A program made the position numbers and the translations under genes. Shown here piece after piece: positions 57,731-64,000 of a stretch of DNA of 64,000 nt. The stretch is taken from the NCBI RefSeq assembly GCF_029892965.1, contig NZ_JARXWN010000001.1, positions 455,160 to 519,159 on the forward strand. Direction: 5' to 3'. Under the pieces are notes generated by a model. It was not told the DNA's origin. It did not search any database and was given only the letters and a program-made list of their open reading frames with translations. Position 1 is the stretch's first letter; each line of letters opens with the position of its first letter. The stretch comes from Dysgonomonas sp. PF1-14. Lineage in GTDB: Bacteria > Bacteroidota > Bacteroidia > Bacteroidales > Dysgonomonadaceae.

Positions 57731-57850
57731 ATTCCGAAATCTAGCAAATTTCCAAATGTAACAAGGATAATAAGTCAAGCACTCCACATCTGCATACGGG
57801 TGTGGGGTTGCTGCTTATTTGTTACATGGGTTTTGCTAGAACCTCGGAAT
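57731..57850 (+). ncRNA. Candidate structured RNA: 120-nt imperfect hairpin
   Basis: The outer arms ATTCCGA/TCGGAAT, then TCTAGCAAA/TTTGCTAGA, ATGTAACAA/TTGTTACAT, ATAAG/CTTAT, CAAGCA/TGCTG-type and CCACA/TGTGG pair in order with small internal loops. The result is one long rod. It lies downstream of a full promoter and upstream of the membrane protein gene. It could be a small RNA, a structured leader, or a folded ssDNA site (origin or recombination site). The 66-codon frame across it simply translates the hairpin. Confidence 0.5.
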
Positions 57851-57931
57851 AGATAAGTCAGTGATTCCCACACTTCGTGTTTTATTTTCTGCTTATTTGG
57901 GGAGTTGGTAGGCACAAACTTTTCATTGATT

Positions 57932-58198
57932 ATGAAAGACAAATTAAACAAGTTGGTGGATAAGCTCAGTCAACCCCAGAGGATTATTAGTCTTGCAGTT
58001 ACAGCTGTATCATTATTTTTAATAACCTATCCTATTGCAAAAAGGGCATCGAACATTATCGGGAAAAATATATATGAGAGGACAAGTCTCATGCAAGACC
58101 CCTTTTATTTTGAGAGAACTTGGTATGTGTGGCTTATATATGTTATTATAGTTGGAAGTATCGCATTTTTCTTATTCAAGAAGCCATCAAGCAAATAA
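57932..58198 (+). CDS. Small membrane protein of the accessory island
   Basis: This 88-residue protein starts at the ATG at 57932 (MKDKLNKLVDKL); a longer frame from 57905 needs a TTG start. It has an amphipathic N-terminal helix and two membrane segments (about 21-38 and 63-81), ending in KKPSSK. No recognisable family. It is first in a possible transcription unit with the two exported proteins that follow. Confidence 0.55.
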   Translation: MKDKLNKLVDKLSQPQRIISLAVTAVSLFLITYPIAKRASNIIGKNIYERTSLMQDPFYFERTWYVWLIYVIIVGSIAFFLFKKPSSK

Positions 58199-58225
58199 TT
58201 TTCTATATAAATATAATTAAAAACA

Positions 58226-58630
58226 ATGAATTATATCAAGTTGCTATTTTCCGTTGCTGTAATTGTGTTATCTACTCAGAATATTAAATCACAAGTTGCA
58301 TTCATAACATCTAATAGGGCTATATCCACAGTATCACTTACTGACTCTGACGCTGGATTGATTATAAAATCCGATGTTAAGAAAGTCGCAAGTATAAGAA
58401 TTGAAAATGGATACGTGTACATAACAGATTCAGATGTCAAGGAAGAAATAAAAATCTCTTCCATAGATAGAGATGAAAAGAAACAGATGATTACTGTTTA
58501 TAGAACAACAAAAGACAAGCAATACGCTACAATAAAATTCTTTTTAGAAAAAGAATTTAGTATGATATGTGTAATAACTCAAGGTGTTATGTTTTCTTAT
58601 TATCCAATAACTGAAACATTAACCAAATAA
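58226..58630 (+). CDS. Hypothetical exported protein
   Basis: This 134-residue protein has a signal peptide (about 1-23, ending NIKSQ) and a beta-rich body of unknown family. Alternating Asp/Ser/Lys strands (SDVKKVASIRIENGYVYITDSD) suggest a small beta-sandwich. The next gene begins 5 bp after its stop. Confidence 0.55.
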   Translation: MNYIKLLFSVAVIVLSTQNIKSQVAFITSNRAISTVSLTDSDAGLIIKSDVKKVASIRIENGYVYITDSDVKEEIKISSIDRDEKKQMITVYRTTKDKQYATIKFFLEKEFSMICVITQGVMFSYYPITETLTK

Positions 58631-58635
58631 TTAAT

Positions 58636-59100
58636 GTGAAGCTTTCTGTCCTTGCACTAATCTGTGTATGTTTATTTGTTTCTGATAAGGTAATAAAAGG
58701 TCATGTAGTCAGGGTCTCAGACGGCGATACCGTAACCCTCCTCACTGACCAACGAGAACAAATACGGGTACGGTTAGACGGTATAGACGCACCAGAACGA
58801 GGGCAGGATTACGGACAGAAGGCAACCCTATTTGTCCGTGAAATATGTTACAACAAGCCTGTAATAGTCCATAAGAAGGGTGTTGACCGATATGGTCGTG
58901 TACTGGGTGTCCTGTATGTTGATGGAGTGAATATAAATGAGGCTCTAGTTCGTCACGGTCTTGCATGGCATTACAAGCATTACAGCAAAGACCCCAGACT
59001 TGACAGCCTTGAACGACTGGCACGGAAGGAGAAGTTAAATATATGGAATATGGAGAAGCCTATAGCCCCGTGGGAGTTTAGGATGATGAAAAAGAAGTGA
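58636..59100 (+). CDS. Exported staphylococcal-nuclease-type (thermonuclease) protein
   Basis: This 154-residue nuclease starts at GTG 58636; the overlapping ATG at 58634 is in another frame and stops at once. After a signal peptide (1-16) it has the complete SNase catalytic set: D31 in VSDGDTV, R46 and D51/E54 in VRLDGIDAPE, and R88 in DRYGRVLG. It should degrade DNA or RNA outside the cytoplasm. Nucleases of this kind travel on mobile elements. It is the third gene of a tight cluster with two small envelope proteins. Confidence 0.88.
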   Translation: MKLSVLALICVCLFVSDKVIKGHVVRVSDGDTVTLLTDQREQIRVRLDGIDAPERGQDYGQKATLFVREICYNKPVIVHKKGVDRYGRVLGVLYVDGVNINEALVRHGLAWHYKHYSKDPRLDSLERLARKEKLNIWNMEKPIAPWEFRMMKKK

Positions 59101-59286
59101 TACATATATATTCAAGATTAATTTAGAGTATATCTATGTTCTTATTGTTAAATATTTTCATATTTAGAAAAGAATTTTTTGTTATTATTTGTAAAATAAT
59201 ATTTACATTGTGCATAATTTGTCATGTCAATTATCTATTGGAAGTAAGAAGGATATTGTTTTATTTTTTTGACCTATTTTTAATAC

Positions 59287-60627
59287 ATGAAAGCATATAA
59301 ATACATATTAATATTTCCCTTGCTTTTGTCAATTAGTGCATTTGGACAAGTGCCTGTGATAACAACGCCACAGCCAACTACACTGTCACGCAGTATCACT
59401 GTTGGACACACTAATAATCGAAACAATCCAACACCTAATATCCCTGCTTTTCCAACTACCAATAACCGCAATCAGCAGCAACTGAATATGTATGAGCAGG
59501 ACAAGTTTACTGTCGAGCATATGAATCTGATGCAAAGGCAAAATCAATTTGAAGAAGAACTGGCAAGCTATTCATCTATACAGTATGATTTACCCTCTTG
59601 GTCAGGGGTACAGGGCACAGAACATTATTACCGGACAGCAGGGAAACTGATTGATATGTTGAATGGCAAAACTCCCCTTAATCTCAAAGATGCTGTATTC
59701 GCTGTTGAAAATGCTTATTTTGAAGGATTGTTAGATAAAAAGATATATGAGGAAGCTATTTCCCAGATGGCTAACATAGCCCGGTTAAAAGCAGGGCAGG
59801 ATGGTCTTAACTGGAACAATCCCACAACAAAGAATCTTATGTTGTATCGGGTTATGGCTGATACATTGAGTGTCAAATTTCCGATGCGAGAAAGGGCTTC
59901 TACTTCCTTTCCGATGCAATATGACTTTGAAGACTTTAGAGGGGAACAGGACTTCTCAAAGTTATTTGTAACCAAGCTATTATCCTCACACAAGGGGCAA
60001 TGTCACTCTTTACCTCTCTTATATCTTATTCTTTGTGAAAAGGTAGGAGCAGAAGCAAGCCTTGCATTTTCTCCCCAGCACTCATATATCAAGTTTAAAG
60101 ACCGAAATAACAACTGGCATAACCTTGAACTGACACAGGGTATGATGACAACAGACGCTTTTATTATCGGTTCGGGATTTATCAATGCAGCAGCCATAAA
60201 GCACGGTGTATATATGCAGCCACAAACAAAAAAACAAGTAATAGCACATTGTTTATCAGACCTTGCTTCTGGTTACATTACTAAATACGGATATGATAAG
60301 TTTGTGATTCAATGTATAGATTCTGTTTTAGCTTATGCACCGACTAACACATCAGCACTGGCAATGAAATCTAATTACCATTCTATACATCTGTCTTACG
60401 CAGCCCATCAGGTAGGTAGTCCGCCCCCTGACACCCTGAAAGTTCATTATCCCTATATCTATAAATTGCTTGAGCAGCGGAATAATGTTTACCGCCGACT
60501 GGATGAAATCGGATTTGTGGAAATGCCGAAAGAGGTATATGAAAGTTGGCTAAATTCAGCAAACAAAGAAAAAGAAAGGCGGGAGCATGACATCAGGTAT
60601 AAGAGTGCATTACGATTAATTGAATAA
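59287..60627 (+). CDS. Exported transglutaminase-like Cys-His protein (paralogue 1)
   Basis: This 446-residue protein has a signal peptide (1-20), a low-complexity Asn/Thr/Pro stretch (25-65) and then a transglutaminase-like core: KGQCHSLPLLY with Cys239, SPQHSYIKF with His265, and NLELTQ where Glu281 stands in place of the usual Asp. The C-terminal part looks like TPR helices. Such folds act as proteases, peptide ligases or crosslinkers. It is about 60% longer at its N-terminus than, but otherwise matches, the protein at 62771. The next gene begins right after its stop. Confidence 0.7.
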   Translation: MKAYKYILIFPLLLSISAFGQVPVITTPQPTTLSRSITVGHTNNRNNPTPNIPAFPTTNNRNQQQLNMYEQDKFTVEHMNLMQRQNQFEEELASYSSIQYDLPSWSGVQGTEHYYRTAGKLIDMLNGKTPLNLKDAVFAVENAYFEGLLDKKIYEEAISQMANIARLKAGQDGLNWNNPTTKNLMLYRVMADTLSVKFPMRERASTSFPMQYDFEDFRGEQDFSKLFVTKLLSSHKGQCHSLPLLYLILCEKVGAEASLAFSPQHSYIKFKDRNNNWHNLELTQGMMTTDAFIIGSGFINAAAIKHGVYMQPQTKKQVIAHCLSDLASGYITKYGYDKFVIQCIDSVLAYAPTNTSALAMKSNYHSIHLSYAAHQVGSPPPDTLKVHYPYIYKLLEQRNNVYRRLDEIGFVEMPKEVYESWLNSANKEKERREHDIRYKSALRLIE

Positions 60628-60643
60628 CTTAAATCAACCATAT

Positions 60644-61684
60644 ATGAAAAGAGCAGCATTATTTTTAGGTATTTTGTTTGTTACCTGCTTAGTCACGCAG
60701 GCACAAGAGGACATATTTAAGAAGCATGGCATCACAAAAGAACCGCTTACATTGAGTAAGGGGAAATATAAAGAAACGTTCTACAATGAAGAAATAATGC
60801 AGGTTGGTACTGTATTAATCAACACCCGTACTAACAAGGTCGTTAAATTCTTGGAAGAAGATACTACTAAATTTGCTTATAAGGCAGAAGCTACAAGCCG
60901 TTTTTTGACTGTTGACCCATTGGCAGAAGAATATTATTCTTGGTCGCCGTATGTGTATGTGGGGAACAATCCAATAAAAAGAATAGACCCAACTGGTATG
61001 GATTGGTATGAAGATAAAGACGGTTCATATCAGTATGACCCTAAAATAAATAAAAATTCAAAATTGGGAGAAGGGCAGAAATATATTGGAGTAACCGCAA
61101 CGGTTAATGATAGTAAAGGAAATGCTTTTGCGACATTTAGAAAAGATGGTAGTATTATGTTTGCAAATGAAGGTGGAGCTTATGCAAGAATGGTTTCAAA
61201 TACCCAAAAAACTGGTAATGAAGAAATGAGTGCTATTACTGATAATGGGGTATTAGTGCTTCCGAGTTGGGATAATAAACCAGATGAAGCGAAGTTTACA
61301 GAATATGGATATAGCGCAAAAAATGGAAATGTGGTAGATGCCGTAACGGGAAAAGAAATGAATACAGTAGCGATGGCACATACTCATCCAGGAGGAAGTC
61401 CAGCGTCAGGAAGAGGAGGAGATGGGACATTCATGGCTACATATTTTCCGAATAAACCGAATTATGTTTTTCAGATGAAAGGAGGAGGGAATCCATCTAT
61501 TTCTTTTGTTATATCTAATGGAACAAGACCTTTTGATTGGGGAAATGGTCATTTGGGTTATATGTCATCATTTGCACCTACTATGACATACCCTAATATA
61601 ATATCTGGCAAACCGCAATATAGTTTGAGGCGATTTACTAGACAGAGGGTAAATGAAATGAGACAAAAAATAGGTAAACGATAA
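60644..61684 (+). CDS. Exported mini-RHS protein with a JAB/DUF4329-like C-terminal domain (candidate toxin)
   Basis: I place the start at 60644 (MKRAALFLG, 346 residues), giving a signal peptide cut near VTQAQ; the frame is open from 60620. Residues 85-119 form an RHS-associated core: SRFLTVDPLAEEYYSWSPYVYVGNNP then IDPTGM. No YD repeats precede it. The C-terminal domain has an HTHPGG motif (246-251) with D260, similar to the metal site of JAB-type or DUF4329 domains, though the Ser/Asp spacing is not canonical. RHS C-termini are usually polymorphic toxins, and two lipoproteins follow. Confidence 0.72.
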   Translation: MKRAALFLGILFVTCLVTQAQEDIFKKHGITKEPLTLSKGKYKETFYNEEIMQVGTVLINTRTNKVVKFLEEDTTKFAYKAEATSRFLTVDPLAEEYYSWSPYVYVGNNPIKRIDPTGMDWYEDKDGSYQYDPKINKNSKLGEGQKYIGVTATVNDSKGNAFATFRKDGSIMFANEGGAYARMVSNTQKTGNEEMSAITDNGVLVLPSWDNKPDEAKFTEYGYSAKNGNVVDAVTGKEMNTVAMAHTHPGGSPASGRGGDGTFMATYFPNKPNYVFQMKGGGNPSISFVISNGTRPFDWGNGHLGYMSSFAPTMTYPNIISGKPQYSLRRFTRQRVNEMRQKIGKR

Positions 61685-61743
61685 TTTATTTATTCTAATT
61701 TTCTGAAATTTGTATGCAGTATAAAATCAAAAAATAAAAAGAC

Positions 61744-62238
61744 ATGAAACCTTTACATCTTTCACTTTTGCTTCTTATGTTATTTGCTATGCAATCATGT
61801 TTCAATGGCAAGAAGAATGATAAGGCTTATTACTTATATTTAGAACCCCAAGATAATATTAAAGCTTTATTAGATTCTTTCTTAATAGAAAATGGAAAGG
61901 ATGCTCCTATATATGAGTTATACATACAAAGGATAACGCCTTGGGAATATGACAAATTTGAATCTACAATCACAGAAATTACCATTTATGGTGGTAAGTA
62001 TCCATTGGGATTAATGAGAAAGAAGAGGGAGCCGATAGTGGCTGTCAAAATAGATGGTGTGGATTTTCTTTTATATTCAGGAATAGAAGATTATTTTTCA
62101 ACTTCTTATAAAGGGGAACCATATAACGGAGAGAATGAACCTTATGGTAATGTATGGGATATTAGAGACAGTGTGGGTGTTTACACTTATTTTATTAAAT
62201 CTACTATACAGCCGCCGACATCATCAATACTACCATGA
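61744..62238 (+). CDS. Lipoprotein, candidate immunity protein (paralogue 1)
   Basis: This 164-residue protein has a lipoprotein signal (lipobox MQSC, Cys19). The body contains a short shared pattern, IKALLDSF...IYELYI...WEYD, also found in the next protein (IKAILDSF...IYELYV...WDYD), plus YSGIEDYF against YSGVEHYF. It follows the mini-RHS gene by 59 bp and overlaps its paralogue by 4 bp (ATGA). Location and size fit a periplasmic immunity protein for the RHS effector, which is inference. Confidence 0.6.
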   Translation: MKPLHLSLLLLMLFAMQSCFNGKKNDKAYYLYLEPQDNIKALLDSFLIENGKDAPIYELYIQRITPWEYDKFESTITEITIYGGKYPLGLMRKKREPIVAVKIDGVDFLLYSGIEDYFSTSYKGEPYNGENEPYGNVWDIRDSVGVYTYFIKSTIQPPTSSILP

Positions 62239-62762
62239 AAAAAGCTATTTATATTATAACCATAGTAGCAATATATTTGATTTCATGCAAAATAGAGGAT
62301 AAACATATTGAACAAAAAAATATGAACAATGCAGAAATAGAAATATATCCACGACCAGAAATAAAGGCTATATTGGATTCATTTGTGGTTTCCTGTAATG
62401 ATAAAAGTTTAATATATGAATTGTATGTTGATAAAATTCGTAATTGGGATTACGATATTGTTTTATATTCTGGAAAACGGTCTCTAATTGAAAATGGAAA
62501 GTCAATTATGATAACAACAATATCCGATGTAACAGTTCATATATATTCAGGTGTAGAACACTATTTTGATAGTTCTTCATCTTTAGCGATTCCAATCACA
62601 CCTGATTCTCTACCAAGAGAGATTCCAGAAGGTAATTATTGGTTGATATCTGAAATAGATGGAAAAATAAATATAATTAAGGATGCAACAAGTTTTCCTT
62701 TTTATATGTCGAGCAGAGTGAAGTTTGAAATGCCAGACACTAATGAGGAATCCATTGAATAA
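62235..62762 (+). CDS. Lipoprotein, candidate immunity protein (paralogue 2)
   Basis: This 175-residue lipoprotein (lipobox LISC, Cys18) is a diverged tandem copy of the preceding protein: matching IYELYVDKIRNWDYD and YSGVEHYFD segments, but an unrelated C-terminus. Tandem diverged immunity genes are common downstream of polymorphic toxins. It is coupled to its paralogue through ATGA and 8 bp upstream of the second transglutaminase-like gene. Confidence 0.6.
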   Translation: MKKAIYIITIVAIYLISCKIEDKHIEQKNMNNAEIEIYPRPEIKAILDSFVVSCNDKSLIYELYVDKIRNWDYDIVLYSGKRSLIENGKSIMITTISDVTVHIYSGVEHYFDSSSSLAIPITPDSLPREIPEGNYWLISEIDGKINIIKDATSFPFYMSSRVKFEMPDTNEESIE

Positions 62763-62770
62763 ATTAGAAT

Positions 62771-63835
62771 ATGATTAAGCGAGTTTTATTTATATTAGCT
62801 ATCAGCTTTACAAATTTAGCTGTTCGCTCTCAGGAAATATATTATGACCAAGCATATTCCAGTATAGAAAATATGCTTTCAGACAAGACAGAACTTAATT
62901 TTAAAGATGCAGTATTATTTACAGAATATGCTTATTATGATGGGAGGTTAGATACTCAGTTGATAAATGAAGAGTACGAAACTCTTTACCGTTTGATAAA
63001 TGGTCTTTCCCAATCGGAATTAATTACTTATACAGAGAAAGATAAGGATATAATAGTAAAACATGCAGCCATATTTAAAGTCCTTACAGATACTATTCTA
63101 ATTCCTGTTGATTCGATGCTTATCTATGAGCACAAGCCATTGACTTATGACTTTGAAGACCCTTTAGGTCAATCAGACTGGGAGAAGATGTTTGTTACTA
63201 AGTTACTAAAGACCCGAAAGGGTAACTGTCATTCATTACCCTATTTATATAAAATCCTTGCTGACCAGTTTAATATCCCTTGCCAACTTGCCTTTGCTCC
63301 GAATCATATTTATATCAAATTATATTCTGAAAAATCAGGATGGTACAATACAGAGCTGACAAGCGGGACATTCCCTATTGACGCATGGATAATCGCTTCG
63401 GGATATGTAACTATTGACGCCATTCGCAACGGACTGTATATGGATACCCTTAGTAACAAACAGGCAGTAGCTAATTGCCTTATAGATTTGGCTCAGGGCT
63501 ATCAACATAAATATGGTAAAGACAACCCCGAATTTGTCATCAAGTGTTGTAATAAGGTCTTAGAATACCATCCTACAAATGTAAATGCCATCCTGACAAA
63601 AGCCGAAGCTCAAAAGCACTATATCCATTCGTTGATGAAAGCCCAAAACCTGAAAAGTCCAGAAACCCTTTTCTCAGATGAAAATATAAAAAGCATGTAT
63701 GCTGAAATGGAATCCTTATATATTGAACTTCATAAATCAGGCTATCGGCGAATGCCAGAGGAAATGTATTCCGAATGGCTCAACCTGCTTAGAAGCGAGC
63801 CAGACAAATACATAAATAAGTCATTGAGTCAGTAA
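62771..63835 (+). CDS. Exported transglutaminase-like Cys-His protein (paralogue 2)
   Basis: This 354-residue protein has a signal peptide (1-20) and the same core as paralogue 1: KGNCHSLPYLY with Cys153, APNHIYIKLY with His179 and NTELTSG with Glu195. DFEDPLGQSDWEKMFVTKLL, the Lys/Asn-rich helices and the C-terminal RMPEEMYSEWLN segment all have counterparts in the other copy. It lacks the Asn/Thr/Pro linker. The pair brackets the RHS effector and lipoproteins, so I expect a shared role. A terminator follows. Confidence 0.7.
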   Translation: MIKRVLFILAISFTNLAVRSQEIYYDQAYSSIENMLSDKTELNFKDAVLFTEYAYYDGRLDTQLINEEYETLYRLINGLSQSELITYTEKDKDIIVKHAAIFKVLTDTILIPVDSMLIYEHKPLTYDFEDPLGQSDWEKMFVTKLLKTRKGNCHSLPYLYKILADQFNIPCQLAFAPNHIYIKLYSEKSGWYNTELTSGTFPIDAWIIASGYVTIDAIRNGLYMDTLSNKQAVANCLIDLAQGYQHKYGKDNPEFVIKCCNKVLEYHPTNVNAILTKAEAQKHYIHSLMKAQNLKSPETLFSDENIKSMYAEMESLYIELHKSGYRRMPEEMYSEWLNLLRSEPDKYINKSLSQ

Positions 63836-63932
63836 AGAAGATATCTAATGAGTAACCTAATGGAGATATAGATATAATAGGGCAGGCGCAAAACATTATC
63901 TATTAGACACTATCCATAATATTGTGTAAATG

Positions 63933-63966
63933 AAAACTACAGGTTGCAAAGCTTGTAGTTTTTTCA
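63933..63966 (+). terminator. Terminator at the end of the effector gene set
   Basis: AAAACTACA pairs with TGTAGTTTT around GGTTGCAAAGCT, followed by further T residues. It lies about 95 bp after the second transglutaminase-like gene. Confidence 0.75.
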
Positions 63967-64000
63967 TTTATGTATAACTTTATCAAAAGTGTTTATTATG

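Noticed and set aside
57656..57856. 66-aa frame on the plus strand
   Set aside because: It translates the long hairpin; the pairing structure explains the sequence better than a protein does.
55641..63835. Complete filamentous prophage
   Set aside because: Only an HTH and a Rep-like gene fit. There are no coat, assembly (Zot) or integrase genes, and the later genes encode lipoproteins, enzymes and an RHS protein.

Overview
The window is chromosomal DNA of a Bacteroidales bacterium; a Dysgonomonas-like organism is my best guess, as an inference. The reasons are promoters of the Bacteroidetes type (TAnnTTTG -7 boxes) with no Shine-Dalgarno sequences, a SusC/SusD polysaccharide-utilisation locus, many lipoproteins, and an inositol-lipid gene set of the kind known from Bacteroides.

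Layout. 1-5.6 kb: inositol-lipid synthesis (PgpA-like phosphatase, GtrA-like protein, CDP-alcohol phosphotransferase, PAP2/AUR1-like synthase, PlsC-type acyltransferase, myo-inositol-phosphate synthase). 5.6-6.7 kb: a gene-free, repeat-dense island. 6.7-9.5 kb: rlmD and glyA. 10-14.7 kb: a TonB receptor, a DUF4374 lipoprotein and an IroE/Fes-like esterase, probably for siderophore iron uptake, with a gene remnant on each side. 15-23 kb: tRNA-Ser, asd, a MuiA-type protein, a CDF metal exporter, a lipoprotein and clpB. 23.1-26.3 kb: a TPP riboswitch and the thiamine salvage genes thiM-thiE-tenA-thiD. 26.4-32 kb: a Cys/Met-metabolism PLP enzyme, aroQ, pyk, DUF4126, an O-methyltransferase and a membrane protein. 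32-48 kb: a pentose (arabino/xylo-oligosaccharide) utilisation locus with AraC regulator, MFS sugar symporter, DUF5107-TPR protein, SusC/SusD, two GH43 lipoproteins, a frameshifted aldose epimerase and a clan GH-A hydrolase. 48-49.5 kb: small orphan genes with a partial tandem duplication. 49.5-55 kb: recG, a secreted protein, ahcY and a mannose-1-phosphate guanylyltransferase gene. 55.2-64 kb: tRNA-Leu followed by an accessory island.

The island starts with an excisionase-like HTH protein and a phage/plasmid-type replication protein. About 1.1 kb without convincing genes follows, containing a strong promoter and a 120-nt imperfect hairpin. Next come a small membrane protein, two exported proteins (one a staphylococcal-nuclease-type enzyme), and a set of five genes: transglutaminase-like protein, exported mini-RHS protein with a JAB-like C-terminus, two paralogous lipoproteins, and a second transglutaminase-like protein. 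This five-gene set is the best candidate for an undescribed system; I read it as an exported effector with lipoprotein immunity genes and paired Cys-His enzymes. That is inference.

Four copies of a 120-150 bp two-hairpin element, probably a REP/IS200-type non-autonomous repeat, are scattered through the window, three of them inside the pentose locus.
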